64,000 nt of DNA from Streptomyces sp. NBC_00358 (GCF_036099295.1 NZ_CP107976.1:744001-808000); one strand, 5' to 3'. Positions 1-9,286 are shown, counted from the first letter of the stretch. Made by a program: numbers and translations. Notes: a model not told the origin generated them from the sequence alone.

Positions 1-209
1 CAGCCTGTCGGAAGTTGACCCAACTCAACTCTCCAACAGGTCAATTGACACTTGGCGACCTTCAGCTCGTGATCGCCTCGTTCCGCCGACGGCGCGACTC
101 CGACAGGTCTACAGTCGACGCGACTGAGTAATCTTTCTGAAACTTGCAACGGGGTGGCCGAGTCGCGTCGGGCTCCGGCAACCCGGTGAATACGGAAGGA
201 GGCGGCCCC

Positions 210-1472
210 TTGAGGGATCGCATATCGGGCTGGGCGGGTGTCATGGCGGTGCTCGTCCTCGTGAGCGGCAGCACTGCCGGATGCACCACCACCAGCAGCC
301 ACGCAGTGCTGGACGTCGGCGCTCCGGTGGCGTTGGCGGACGAACCGGTCCACGCGCGGATCAGCGGGCTGTCGCCCGGCGAGGACGTCACGATCACCTC
401 TTGGGCGATGGACCGCCGGAGCGTTCCCTGGCGCGGACAGGCCACCTACCGGGCGGACGCCCACGGTTCCATCGACCTGGACAAGGCGCGTCCGACTTCC
501 GGCACGTACCAACACCCTGACGGTATGGGCCTGTTCTGGTCGATGACCCCCGCGACGGGTGATCCCGGAACCACATCCTTCGTACCGCCTTCCTCGCGGC
601 AGCACGCCTACCGCGTAACCCTCACGGTCGCGGCGCACGGCCGCCGCCTCGCTTCGCGTACCGTGACCCGAAAATGGTTCGGAACCGGGGTGACCAGCAG
701 AAACCTGACCGTGGCGACCGACAGGATCGCAGGGAGGCTGTATCTGCCGGCCCCTGGCACTCCACGGCACCCGGCGGTCCTCGCCTTCGGCGGTTCGGAA
801 GGCGGCAACAGCAGTACGTCCACTGCGGCCCTGCTCGCCTCACACGGCTACCCGACCCTGTCACTCGGCTACTTCGACCTCCCTGGCCTCCCCCACTCCC
901 TGGAGAACATCCCCCTGGAGTACTTCGCCACGGCTGCCAGACTCCTGGCCGCGCAACAAGGCGTCGATCCACGCCACATCCTGGCGATGGGCTACTCGCG
1001 TGGCAGCGAAGCGGCGCTTCTCCTCGCCGAGGACTACCCGGACCTCGTCCATGGTGCCGTCGTCTACTCCCCCTCGGCACAGGTCAACGGCGGATTCCCG
1101 GACTACGCCACCTTCGCCTGGACGAAGGACGGCAAACCGGTCGCCGAGAAGCTCATCCCGCTCGACCATGTCAGCGGCCCTGTCACCGCCCTGGCGGGAG
1201 CCGACGATCTGCTGTGGAGTTCGCCTCGATGGGCTCGGCAGATCGTCCAGGAGCTCGACGCCTCCGGCAACCGGTATCCGCACCGGGCGCTGATCTACCC
1301 GGACGCAGGGCACGGCGTCGGAACCTTCCCCTACCTCCCTGCCGGCACCCGTCTGGTTCACCCTGTGACACTCCGGGAGACCGACCTCGGCGGTACCCGC
1401 GCGGGCGACGCCGTGGCTCGAGAGGCAGGCTGGCCCAAAGTCCTCGCACTCCTGGCCTCACTCGGCTCCTGA
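210..1472 (+). CDS. Acyl-CoA thioesterase/BAAT-like lipoprotein
   Basis: Resembles the acyl-CoA thioester hydrolase / bile acid-CoA:amino acid N-acyltransferase (BAAT) family: an N-terminal beta-sandwich domain (roughly residues 40-160) followed by an alpha/beta-hydrolase domain. The elbow region reads GYSRGSEAALLL, giving a Ser in a G-x-S-x-G context (many family members use Cys), and DAGHGVG near the C terminus supplies the His. I chose the TTG at 210 because a GGAAGGAGGCGG Shine-Dalgarno lies just upstream; an in-frame ATG at 144 has none. The start gives a short hydrophobic signal ending in the lipobox STAGC, so the protein is probably a membrane-anchored extracytoplasmic lipoprotein. Substrate unknown. 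It stands alone, convergent with the HAD gene. Confidence 0.85.
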   Translation: MRDRISGWAGVMAVLVLVSGSTAGCTTTSSHAVLDVGAPVALADEPVHARISGLSPGEDVTITSWAMDRRSVPWRGQATYRADAHGSIDLDKARPTSGTYQHPDGMGLFWSMTPATGDPGTTSFVPPSSRQHAYRVTLTVAAHGRRLASRTVTRKWFGTGVTSRNLTVATDRIAGRLYLPAPGTPRHPAVLAFGGSEGGNSSTSTAALLASHGYPTLSLGYFDLPGLPHSLENIPLEYFATAARLLAAQQGVDPRHILAMGYSRGSEAALLLAEDYPDLVHGAVVYSPSAQVNGGFPDYATFAWTKDGKPVAEKLIPLDHVSGPVTALAGADDLLWSSPRWARQIVQELDASGNRYPHRALIYPDAGHGVGTFPYLPAGTRLVHPVTLRETDLGGTRAGDAVAREAGWPKVLALLASLGS

Positions 1473-1547
1473 AGTCGTCAGCACTCCGGCATCGAGCGGC
1501 ACATGGACCCGCAGGACGCCATCGGCAGAACGGCATCCACCCGGCTC

Positions 1548-2162
1548 TCAACCCGCCGCTGAACGCACGTGGGTGGCGATGCGGGCGATGGTCCGCGCGT
1601 CGTCCTCGAAGAGGTGAGCCTGCATTCCGGCCGCGCGGGCGGCCTCGACGTTGACGTCGTAGTCATCGATGAACAAGCAGTTCACCGGCCGTACTTGCAG
1701 TAGCGCACACGTCATTTCGAAGGCTCGCGGGTCGGGCTTGCGGACGCCGATCTCATGGGAGTAGACGATCTGCTCGACCAGTTCGTCGAACCGGTACATC
1801 GCTGTCTCCAACTCACGTGCGCCAACAAAGCTGTTGCTGAGGATGCCGAGCCGACAGCGGGATCGCAGCCGCCGCACGTACTCGATCAACTCGACGTTCG
1901 GTGCCCCCAGATACTCATCCCACAGATCGGCCATGAACGACTCGACCTGTATGGCGTCAAGACCAAGACGGGCACCGATCCGCGCCCGCACCTCCGTCTC
2001 GCCGATCCTCCCTACGGCCCCGTCCCGCCAGACGTCGTCGAGCCGTCGGTCCGAGGTTCCCGCCGGCAGCCCGAGCCGCTCGTCCCATTGGTGCAGCCAC
2101 CCTGTCGGGGGCGTGAGCTCCAGGACTCCACCGATGTCGAGAATGACGCAGCGCGATCCCAT
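1548..2162 (-). CDS. HAD-superfamily hydrolase
   Basis: A 204-residue haloacid dehalogenase-like hydrolase. Motif I is VILDIGGV with the nucleophilic Asp at residue 9, motif II lies around GILSNS, the motif III Lys is in GVRKPDPRAF, and the acidic motif IV is LFIDDYDVNVEAA. The second motif-I Asp is replaced by Gly (DIGG), as in many IA-subfamily members annotated as epoxide-hydrolase-like or YihX-like phosphatases. The ATG at 2162 follows a GAGGAG ribosome site by about eight bases. Probably cytosolic; substrate not predictable. Divergent from the phosphotransferase gene at 2450. Confidence 0.85.
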   Translation of the reverse strand: MGSRCVILDIGGVLELTPPTGWLHQWDERLGLPAGTSDRRLDDVWRDGAVGRIGETEVRARIGARLGLDAIQVESFMADLWDEYLGAPNVELIEYVRRLRSRCRLGILSNSFVGARELETAMYRFDELVEQIVYSHEIGVRKPDPRAFEMTCALLQVRPVNCLFIDDYDVNVEAARAAGMQAHLFEDDARTIARIATHVRSAAG

Positions 2163-2449
2163 TCAGGGTCTCCTCATCCGTTTCCGGCCGGCCCTGCCCG
2201 GAACCATGGGGTCCAATGGCAGGCCTGCCCTGCACACTGTCGGCCTTCACCTTCGGGCAAGGTCAAGGCCGCGGCCACGGCCACGAGATCGACGGGGCGG
2301 CGGACTCTCAGCGGGTCATGGCGGGCTCGGTCCGGTCAGCGGTCGGTGTCGCGTGCGAGGCCGCCGGACAGCAGGACGCAGGTCGGCCGCGTGACCGCAC
2401 GCGACAAACCCGGCGACGCGGACGGTCATCCCCGGGATACTCGTCGCCC

Positions 2450-3199
2450 ATGGATGAGGTCGAAGTCGTCGTCGCCCATTCCGAGCGCGCGACCCTGCGC
2501 GTCGGCGATGTGTTCCTGAAGGTGGACGCCGATCAGGCGCGCATCGACGTCGAGGTCGAGGCGATGGCCCTGGCTCCGGTCCCGACCGCGGAGATCCTGT
2601 GGCGCAAGCCGCCCGTGCTCGCCATCGCCGCGGTCCCGGGGACGGCACTCGGCCGCCTCGGCGAGCCGTCGGCCGCGTCCCCGGCGGCGTGGGCCGCGGC
2701 GGGTGCCGCCATCCGGAAGCTGCACGACACGCCGTTGCCTCCGTGGCCCGGCCGGGGAAGGGGGCTCGACGAGCTGGCGGCGGATCTCGACGTCGAGTGC
2801 GAGCGGCTCGTGACGACCGGTGTCCTGCCCGCCGACCTGGTCACCCGCAACCGCCAGGTCGCCCAGGCCGCGCTCCGGCCGTGGACTCCGAAGTTCACGC
2901 ACGGCGACCTGCAGATCACTCATGTGTTCGTCGACGGTGACGAGATCACCGGCATCATCGACTGGTCCGAGGCGGGCCCGGGTGATGCCCTGTACGACCT
3001 CGCCACCCTGACGCTCGGACACGAGGAGAACCTCGGTGACGTCATCGTCGGCTACGGCACCGACGTCGACCTCGACGTGATCCGCGCGTGGTGGTCGCTG
3101 CGAAGCCTGCTGGTGGTCCGCTGGCTGATCGAGCACGGCTTCGACCCGTTCACGGCGGGCTGTGAGGTCGACGTGCTGAGATCCCGGATGCCTTTGTGA
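2450..3199 (+). CDS. Aminoglycoside phosphotransferase-family protein
   Basis: A 249-residue kinase-like protein of the APH/choline kinase fold. The Brenner-type catalytic motif is FTHGDLQITHVFV, followed by the metal-binding IIDWSEAGPGDALYDLA. In the first motif the usual Asn (HGDxxxxN) is His, a variant I associate with small-molecule kinases of unknown specificity in actinobacteria. The N-terminal nucleotide lobe is short. The reading frame is open to 2216, but I start at the ATG at 2450, where family-like sequence begins (RVGDVFLKVD). No strong Shine-Dalgarno is visible, so the start is uncertain. It could be an antibiotic-modifying enzyme or a metabolite kinase. Confidence 0.8.
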   Translation: MDEVEVVVAHSERATLRVGDVFLKVDADQARIDVEVEAMALAPVPTAEILWRKPPVLAIAAVPGTALGRLGEPSAASPAAWAAAGAAIRKLHDTPLPPWPGRGRGLDELAADLDVECERLVTTGVLPADLVTRNRQVAQAALRPWTPKFTHGDLQITHVFVDGDEITGIIDWSEAGPGDALYDLATLTLGHEENLGDVIVGYGTDVDLDVIRAWWSLRSLLVVRWLIEHGFDPFTAGCEVDVLRSRMPL

Positions 3200-3303
3200 C
3201 CGGCCATCACCCAGGATTCCGCAGGGTTCGGTCACGACCAGGCCGAGCGGGTGGTGGCTCAAGCCGGACCGGAACCCCGGCGTCGACCTCGCGACGCGTT
3301 CGC

Positions 3304-4368
3304 TCACGCACCCCACAGTCGGACCACGCCGTCGGTGAGCTGTACGAACTGCCGGGCACCTGGGTGGTGACGCGTAGGAGAGAAGCCGGGTACGACGCCC
3401 AGGAACTTCCCCTCGACCGGATCCCATAGGGACAGACCGGAGTCACCACAACTGAACAGGCGCGTGCCATCGCTGAAGAAGGGCCCGGTAGGACCCTCGA
3501 ACGCAATGAGTTCCACGGCAGTGGGCATTCGCCACAGTTCGCTCTGAGCGGTTCGACTCGTATCGAAGATCCGCGCCCCGGGCCGCATGACGTCTTCGTC
3601 ATCGCCAAGACCCTCGACAGCGACCCGAACCGAGTCGATCCAGGTCATGGCGTGACCCCAGTAGTACTCCCGGCCGCAGAGATCCAACCGGCTCGGACCG
3701 TCCTCGGACTCCCAGACGTTGCCCTCGATCCATCCGCCAAGGTCCCACACCGAGGGGATCCCAACGGGATGCCACACCCAGCCGTCGTCCAGAATCCGCT
3801 TCCCGTCAGGGCTCACACACAGCGCGCCGTGGAAGTAGTCCAGATGGTGCTCCCGCGCACCATCACCGTCGGCAGGTACGGGGAGCGGCCGATCCGTCAG
3901 CAGTCTGCCCGATCGCACGTCCGAGACATCCAGCCGGTTCCAAGCCGTACGGTGAATGACAACGCAACGCCCACGGTTCCGCACGAACGCCAGGGAGAAC
4001 GGCACTGTTTCCTCGTGACCGCCCTGGTTGTCCAGGGTCAGCGTGACCTCGCCGGTCCGCAGGTCGATCACCTCGCCAAAGCGGCCGTAGTCATTGACCA
4101 CGGCGGCGAAGGTACCGTCGCCGGACACATGCAGGCGCCTGCGAAGCCCATGACCGTTCCACGGTTCGCGATCCGATTCGGTCTCGACGGTCGTGGTCCC
4201 GACAGCCTCGTGATCACCGGCAGCCATGTCCCAGCGGCTGGCCGTGCCGTCCTCGCTCAGTGCCAGCCACACGGACCGTTCACAATCCTGCATCGGCGCC
4301 ATGTCGACGACGGCACCCAGCCGCGGTGGCACCGACATCTCACGGACGGCGCCGTCGCTGCCGACCAC
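3304..4368 (-). CDS. Hypothetical protein, beta-propeller-like
   Basis: A 354-residue protein without signal peptide. It contains repeated blade-like segments, for example ASRWDMAAG, VIDLRTGEV, RLDVSDVRSGRLL, LSLWDPVEGKFLG and a terminal VVRLWG, suggesting a WD40/YVTN-type propeller of about six or seven blades. The GTG start at 4368 is preceded by GGAG; the frame is closed by a stop at 4402. I do not recognise a specific family. A scaffold or ligand-binding role is possible, with no catalytic residues evident. Confidence 0.7.
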   Translation of the reverse strand: MVGSDGAVREMSVPPRLGAVVDMAPMQDCERSVWLALSEDGTASRWDMAAGDHEAVGTTTVETESDREPWNGHGLRRRLHVSGDGTFAAVVNDYGRFGEVIDLRTGEVTLTLDNQGGHEETVPFSLAFVRNRGRCVVIHRTAWNRLDVSDVRSGRLLTDRPLPVPADGDGAREHHLDYFHGALCVSPDGKRILDDGWVWHPVGIPSVWDLGGWIEGNVWESEDGPSRLDLCGREYYWGHAMTWIDSVRVAVEGLGDDEDVMRPGARIFDTSRTAQSELWRMPTAVELIAFEGPTGPFFSDGTRLFSCGDSGLSLWDPVEGKFLGVVPGFSPTRHHPGARQFVQLTDGVVRLWGA

Positions 4369-4701
4369 CGCTGCCTCCAGTCCCCGAACCGAACCAACAG
4401 CCTATCTGGGGCGCTGACTTGCGGACTGCGGTGACCGGACCGGCCTGCACGACGTTCGGCCTCCGACGCGCCTACCGCCAGGCACTGGAGGTGACCGGGA
4501 ACGACGCCGAGCGCGCGTTCCTGACGGAACGACTCCCCCGTGCGCAGCAGGCATGGGCCTGGAATTCCCGACCGCCGGTCCACCCGTCTGTCCCGACCGC
4601 CGGTCCACCCGTCTGTCCCGACCGCCGGTCCACCCGTCCGCCCCGCCCGCCCGGTCCGGGCAGCGGCGGCCTGCTGCTGGGTCGGGCGTCCGGGCCTGGA
4701 G
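4369..4701. other. Gap without a gene between two minus-strand genes
   Basis: No convincing coding sequence on either strand. The stretch contains the 25-bp tandem repeat at 4569-4643. Short ORFs here are arginine- and proline-rich frames typical of GC-rich noncoding DNA. Confidence 0.6.
4569..4643. repeat. 25-bp tandem repeat, three units
   Basis: Three head-to-tail units of 25 bp (4569-4593, 4594-4618, 4619-4643). Units one and two are identical and the third differs at two positions near its end. The core of each unit is CCGCCGGTCCACCCGTC. Confidence 0.9.
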
Positions 4702-5274
4702 TCAGCGTTCGTACACGCCGGTCAGGCGGCCGCGGTCGAGGACCGGTGCGGTGATGGCGGCGAGGAGGGCGCGGGGGCGTGCGCGGTCCACTGACGTTGC
4801 GCCGGGAAGACTGTCCACGGGGGCCGAGAGGGCGAACAACTGGAAGACGTAGCGGTGTGGCCCGTGGCCTTTGATCGGTGCGGGACCGTGGTAGCCGCGT
4901 CCGATCGTGGACCGCAGCACCCGTACCCCGGGAGCCGGCTGCCGTGCGGTGAGGGCGCCGGGGTCCAGGTGCCGCGTCGCGGGGTCGACGAGGGCGAGGC
5001 AGTGCACGGCGGGCTTGGCCATGGGGACGTCGATGTCCTCCACGGCCAGGAGGAGTTGGGCGGTGCCGGGTGGCGGTGAGGTCCAGGCGAGATGGGGGGA
5101 CAGATCGCCACCCCCGATGTGCTTCGCGCAGTGCTCCAGTGACATGACGTCGCCGTGGTCGAAGTCCTTGCTGGTGAAGGTCAGCAGCTCGGGGCCCAGC
5201 AGGTTGGGCAGGTTCCACGCCGTGTGGGAGTCGCCTGCCCTGCGATTGTTCAGGAGTCGGCCCAGCAGGGTCAT
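4702..5274 (-). CDS. YbhB/YbcL (PEBP) family protein
   Basis: A 190-residue member of the phosphatidylethanolamine-binding / Raf kinase inhibitor-like family. The anion-binding pocket signatures are present: VEDIDVPMAK (the DxDxP element) and GHGPHRYVFQLFAL (GxHRY element). No signal peptide is apparent, so it is probably cytosolic. The ATG overlaps the stop of the isochorismatase-like gene (ATGA at 5271-5274), indicating translational coupling. It is the last gene of a unit made of MarR regulator, MFS exporter, isochorismatase-like protein and this protein. Exact ligand unknown. Confidence 0.88.
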   Translation of the reverse strand: MTLLGRLLNNRRAGDSHTAWNLPNLLGPELLTFTSKDFDHGDVMSLEHCAKHIGGGDLSPHLAWTSPPPGTAQLLLAVEDIDVPMAKPAVHCLALVDPATRHLDPGALTARQPAPGVRVLRSTIGRGYHGPAPIKGHGPHRYVFQLFALSAPVDSLPGATSVDRARPRALLAAITAPVLDRGRLTGVYER

Positions 5275-5837
5275 CGCGTTGCCTCGATCATGTCGACGAC
5301 CTCGGTGGTGGTGGCGGTCTCACCGAGCTTGGGGAAGACGCGTTCGACGCTGTGGCTGTGGGCGACGGGATCGGGGTCGCTCATGGCGTCGGTGGCCAGG
5401 ACGACGTGGTAGCCGTGGTCGGAGGCCGACCGCGCCGTCGACTCGACGCCCGAGCTGGTCGACACACCGGCGAGCACGATCTGGCTGACGCCCAGGTCCC
5501 GCAGGAGGGTGTCGAGGCCGGTGTCGTGGAACGCGCTGCGCCGCCGCTTGGTGATCAGGTGGTCGGTCGGCTGGACGTCGAGGTCGTCGATGAGGTCGGC
5601 CCAGCCGGCGGGCGGGGCAGTGCCGCCGCCGGACCGTCCGGCATCGGTGCGCCCCGGGGCGCGTCCGGTGACGTTGACGAGGACCACGGGCAGGCCGTGC
5701 CAGCGGAATTCGCCGGCCAGGTGGGTCGCCTGCTCGACCGCGGAGGTCACCGGAGGGCCGGTGTGGGCCGAGACGATGCCCTGTTGCAGATCGATCACGA
5801 CGAGAGCGACCGCGGGGTCGATCGTTGTCAGTGCCAT
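5271..5837 (-). CDS. Isochorismatase-like hydrolase lacking the catalytic Cys
   Basis: A 188-residue isochorismatase-fold protein. Asp16 in VVIDLQQG and Lys97 in LITKRRRSAF match two members of the Asp-Lys-Cys triad of cysteine hydrolases such as nicotinamidase. The third position, within LAGVSTSSGVESTA, carries Gly130 where those enzymes have Cys. True isochorismatases (EntB, PhzD types) also lack that Cys, so the fold is intact but the chemistry is not that of an amidase. The start overlaps the end of the MFS gene by ten bases and its stop overlaps the PEBP start, so all three are probably cotranslated. Confidence 0.85.
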   Translation of the reverse strand: MALTTIDPAVALVVIDLQQGIVSAHTGPPVTSAVEQATHLAGEFRWHGLPVVLVNVTGRAPGRTDAGRSGGGTAPPAGWADLIDDLDVQPTDHLITKRRRSAFHDTGLDTLLRDLGVSQIVLAGVSTSSGVESTARSASDHGYHVVLATDAMSDPDPVAHSHSVERVFPKLGETATTTEVVDMIEATR

Positions 5838-7666
5838 GCTTGTTTCTCCTGTGGATGTGGGTCGGCTGCCGGGCTCGGGGGCGCGGTGGGCTCGGCCACC
5901 GGCGTCCCTGTCCGGCCGTCGGCCGCGGGGGCGAGGACTTCGCCCGTGGCGGCCGTTCGCGGTTCCGGGGTCTCGGCGGCGGGGTTGGTGCCACGCAGGA
6001 GGGACGCGAGCGCGGCGAGGAAGGCGAGGACGGCGCCGAAGGCGAAGACGACGACCAGGCCGGAGTGGAAGGGCCCTGCGATCAGGGTCGGGAAGAACTC
6101 ACGCCCGGTCAGGGCCTGTTGCTGCGCCGTCGTCAGACGGGCCAGGACACCGCTCGGCTCCAGCAGATGCTGGACCGGGTTGACGCCCAGTTGGGCGGCG
6201 AACAGGGACGAGACCGGGGGCAGGCTGCCGACCTGGTCGGCCACGAGGGCCGGTACGCCCTGCTGTTGCAGTCCGCTGGTGAGCGTGTGTGGGAGACGGC
6301 TGGCCAGACCGGCGATCATGAGGGAGAAGAACACACCGATGGAGACGGCCGTTCCGGAGTTCTGGAAGGTGGCACGCATACCGGAGGCGACGCCCCGCAG
6401 GTGGGCGGGCACACTGCCCATGATCGAGGAGGAGTTGGGGGAGGCGAACATCCCGCTGGCTATCCCGTTGAGCGCGATGAGCACCGCGAAGATCCAGTAA
6501 CTGAAGTCGATCGGCAGGACCATCAGGCCCAGGAAACTGGCGCCGAACAGCAGCGCCCCGCCGGTGGCCAGCCCGCGGGAGCCGAGCCGGTCGGACAGGT
6601 ACCCGGAGACGGGCCCGGCGGCCAGGAACCCGGCGGTCAGCGGCAGCATGAAGATGCCCGCCCACAGCGGAGTGCCTTCGTAGTCGTAGCCGTGCAACGG
6701 AAGCCAGATGCCCTGCAGCCAGATGATCAGCACGAACTGCATCCCACCGCGCCCGATCGAGATCGCGAGGCCCGCCAGATTGCCGAAGGTGAAGGCGCGT
6801 CGGCGGAAGAGACTGAGCTGGATCATCGGGGCGCCGACCCGGTTCTCGATGGCGACGAACGCTGCCAGGAGGAGCAGTCCGCCGAAGATCAGCACGTCGA
6901 CCAGCGGGTTGCTCCAGCCCATGGTGTGTCCGTCGTACGGCTGCAGGCCGAAGGTGACGGCGATCAGGACCGCGCTCAGCCCCACCGCGAAGGTGATGTT
7001 GCCCCACCAGTCGATCCGGCCGCCGGCGCTCTTACCGGTCTCCCGCAGGGTGCGGTAGGCCCACAGCGTGAAGAACACCCCGACGGGCACGTTCACCCAG
7101 AACACCGCCCGCCAGTCCCAGGCCGCCAGCAGACCGCCGGCGACCAGGCCTATGAACATCCCGGCCAGGCCCGCGACTTGATTGATGCCCAGGGCGAAAC
7201 CGCGCTGCTCCTTGGGGAAGGCGTCGGTCAGGATCGCGGCCGAGTTCGCGGTGAGGATCGAGCCGCCGACGGCCTGCACCAGTCGCCAGGCGATCAGCCA
7301 CATCGCTCCGTGTCCGCCGTCGAAGGGGTCGAAGGACAGCAGGATCGAGGCGAAGGTGAAGACCGCGAACCCGGAGTTGTACATCCGAACCCGTCCGTAC
7401 ATGTCCCCCAGCCGGCCCACCGTGACCACCAGGACCGCTTGGACCAGCCGGTACCCCATGATCATCCACAGCAGGTACGCGATGTTGCCCGGCGCCAGCG
7501 GATCCAGGTGAACGCCCCGGAAGATCGCGGGCAGCGCGATCAGCACGATGGAGCCGTCCAGCGCGGACATGAAGACCGCGGCCGTCGTGTTGGTCAGCGC
7601 CGTCCACTTGTACCGGTCGTCGCTGACCGGGCGGCGCGGGACGCTCGTCTTGGGAGGGTCCGTCAT
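5828..7666 (-). CDS. DHA2-family MFS drug exporter (14 TM)
   Basis: A 612-residue major facilitator of the EmrB/QacA type. The N-terminal motif LDGSIVLIALPAI (motif D1-like) and the loop GRLGDMYGRVRMY (motif A) are clear, and about 14 hydrophobic segments follow, with a long Pro/Ala-rich tail. It acts as a proton-driven exporter in the cytoplasmic membrane; substrate unknown. Located 29 bp downstream of a MarR regulator and overlapping the isochorismatase-like gene, it fits a regulator-controlled resistance or efflux operon. Confidence 0.9.
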   Translation of the reverse strand: MTDPPKTSVPRRPVSDDRYKWTALTNTTAAVFMSALDGSIVLIALPAIFRGVHLDPLAPGNIAYLLWMIMGYRLVQAVLVVTVGRLGDMYGRVRMYNSGFAVFTFASILLSFDPFDGGHGAMWLIAWRLVQAVGGSILTANSAAILTDAFPKEQRGFALGINQVAGLAGMFIGLVAGGLLAAWDWRAVFWVNVPVGVFFTLWAYRTLRETGKSAGGRIDWWGNITFAVGLSAVLIAVTFGLQPYDGHTMGWSNPLVDVLIFGGLLLLAAFVAIENRVGAPMIQLSLFRRRAFTFGNLAGLAISIGRGGMQFVLIIWLQGIWLPLHGYDYEGTPLWAGIFMLPLTAGFLAAGPVSGYLSDRLGSRGLATGGALLFGASFLGLMVLPIDFSYWIFAVLIALNGIASGMFASPNSSSIMGSVPAHLRGVASGMRATFQNSGTAVSIGVFFSLMIAGLASRLPHTLTSGLQQQGVPALVADQVGSLPPVSSLFAAQLGVNPVQHLLEPSGVLARLTTAQQQALTGREFFPTLIAGPFHSGLVVVFAFGAVLAFLAALASLLRGTNPAAETPEPRTAATGEVLAPAADGRTGTPVAEPTAPPSPAADPHPQEKQAWH

Positions 7667-7695
7667 CAGCCTGCTTCCCCATGGTTCCGTCGTCG

Positions 7696-8136
7696 TCAGA
7701 TGTTCTGGGCCAGCCGCTCCAACAGGGGCGCCGAAGCCGCGAGTTGCTCCAGCTCCGCCGGGGTGAACATGCCGCTGATCAGGGCTCGGGCGATCGTTTC
7801 CGTTCGGGCGTTGCGCTTGTTCTTGAGCGCCTGCCGACCGGCGTCGGTCACCGTGAGCACCACGCGCCGGCCGTCATCCGGATCCCGGCGGCGTTCCACC
7901 AGGCCACGGTCCCGCAGAGCACCGAGCGTCGCCCCCATGGCCTGTGCGGTGATCTGCACTTCCCGCGCCAGCGCCGAGGAGGTGGTGGGACCCGAGCGGT
8001 CCAACTGCGACAGAGCGGTGCGCTCGGGCATCGTGAGTCCGCCGTCGACGGGCACTTGACGTACGCGCCGCACCAGCACGCTGAGACTCGCCAGCAGGGC
8101 CGAGGCGACGCCATCGGCGTCCAGGTCACCGTTCAT
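7696..8136 (-). CDS. MarR-family transcriptional regulator
   Basis: A 146-residue winged-helix regulator. The recognition region is TSSALAREVQITAQAMGATLGALRDRGLVERR and the wing is RDPDDGRRVVLTVTDAG. It heads the efflux operon that continues leftward to 4702. No Shine-Dalgarno is visible before the ATG at 8136, and an inverted repeat begins two bases upstream of that codon, so the message may be leaderless and autorepressed. Confidence 0.9.
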   Translation of the reverse strand: MNGDLDADGVASALLASLSVLVRRVRQVPVDGGLTMPERTALSQLDRSGPTTSSALAREVQITAQAMGATLGALRDRGLVERRRDPDDGRRVVLTVTDAGRQALKNKRNARTETIARALISGMFTPAELEQLAASAPLLERLAQNI

Positions 8137-8138
8137 AT

Positions 8139-8168
8139 ACTAAGGCTACTTTATCAATCCGCCTTAGT
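8139..8168. promoter_or_regulatory. Inverted repeat, probable MarR operator
   Basis: A perfect 8-bp inverted repeat, ACTAAGGC (8139-8146) and GCCTTAGT (8161-8168), with a 14-bp AT-rich spacer. It lies immediately upstream of the MarR start codon. Confidence 0.6.
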
Positions 8169-8234
8169 AAATCTCCCCCTGCGTACTGCCGCCGGAGGAT
8201 GGGCGGCGAGGTCGGGCAGGCGGTGCACTCAGGG

Positions 8235-8276
8235 GGGTGCCGGGTCGATCGGGCCGGGTGCCGGGTCGATCGGGCC
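8235..8276. repeat. 21-bp direct repeat, two identical units
   Basis: Two adjacent identical 21-bp units (8235-8255 and 8256-8276) in the gap between the MarR promoter and the nucleotidyltransferase gene. Confidence 0.85.
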
Positions 8277-8299
8277 GGGTCGGCGCCGAGCTCACGGCG

Positions 8300-9286
8300 C
8301 TACCGATCCCACACAGGTTCCAGCGCCCGGCCAAGGCGCTCCAGCCACTCCTCGGCCGTACCCCGTACGTGTGGGTGGTCCGCGCGGAAGTCCTCCCAGT
8401 CCACGGACCACAGTGCCACCGCGTCCAGACGCAGGGCGTCAGCGGCCGCCGTGTTGCCCGGCACGTGGCGGAACACCTTGCGCAACAGCCGCGGGGACAG
8501 CTTCGTGGCGTCCGCCTCCGCGAGGAGTACGGCGTCGTAGAGGTCCTTGGCCTGAGCCCGGCCCTCCGTGGCGCAATCGGCGTGCAGCCACAACAGCTTC
8601 CAGGCGAGCGACAGTTCACGGCCCGCCGTTCGTACGACGGTCGGCCCGGCGCCGTCACCACGGGGTATCGCCGTCAGCACGGACGGCTCCGGGAGCCACT
8701 CGTCGCGGGCGAAGTCCAGCCGCACCTCGCCGGGCGGAAGGCCCTCCGCCTGCCAGGGGACGATCAGACGTGTGCCCGGGGTGTCGTACTCCGAATAGGT
8801 CCACGTGCCGTCATCGCGGGCGGTGCCCGCGTCGAGCACCACGCCCGGCGCGGCCAGCGGCGACTCACGCACCAGGTCGAGCAGCGTCTCCTGCGGCGGG
8901 CGGTCCTCCGGCTCCGCCTCGAAGATCCAGTGCAGTCCCTCGGGCGGCGCTGCGGGCCGAACTCCTCCGGTGTCGAACTCCTCGAACTTCCAGATCTCGT
9001 ACCGGTCGGCGCCGTCGGCCGCCTCCGGCCACTGCTGTACGACCTCCACCTCGTCCACGTACGGATACGGGTGCCCGGGATCGACCGGGACCAGCAGGGG
9101 CCGGGGCACGATCCAGTCGAGGTCCGCCGGTTCCCGCGCCTCGGCCCCCACCCAGGCGGACATCACCATGCTCCCCCGCAGTACAAGGACGTCACCCAAC
9201 GGGGACCCGGCGACGAGGGTGAGCAGGTGATCGAGCACGGCCCGGTGCGCGCCGCGCCGTCGCTCGCCGTCCACGGACCGGGTCAC
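8300..9286 (-). CDS. AbiEii-like nucleotidyltransferase
   Basis: A 328-residue protein resembling the AbiEii/AbiGii nucleotidyltransferase family. The catalytic signature is LRGSMVMSAW followed by the paired acidic residues in PADLDWIVPR; a helical C-terminal domain contains AQAKDLYDAVLLAE, typical of the family. AbiEii enzymes are the toxin half of type IV toxin-antitoxin systems, though many relatives are of unknown function. The frame extends to 9313, but the GTG at 9286 overlaps the stop of the upstream ORF as GTGA, so I use it. Coupling to the 87-residue upstream ORF suggests a two-gene module. Confidence 0.75.
   Translation of the reverse strand: MTRSVDGERRRGAHRAVLDHLLTLVAGSPLGDVLVLRGSMVMSAWVGAEAREPADLDWIVPRPLLVPVDPGHPYPYVDEVEVVQQWPEAADGADRYEIWKFEEFDTGGVRPAAPPEGLHWIFEAEPEDRPPQETLLDLVRESPLAAPGVVLDAGTARDDGTWTYSEYDTPGTRLIVPWQAEGLPPGEVRLDFARDEWLPEPSVLTAIPRGDGAGPTVVRTAGRELSLAWKLLWLHADCATEGRAQAKDLYDAVLLAEADATKLSPRLLRKVFRHVPGNTAAADALRLDAVALWSVDWEDFRADHPHVRGTAEEWLERLGRALEPVWDR

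Noticed and set aside
5825..8059. A 744-residue plus-strand frame antisense to the MFS and MarR genes
   Set aside because: It is Glu/Gly/Arg/Gln-rich throughout, has no domain and mirrors two well-recognised minus-strand genes.
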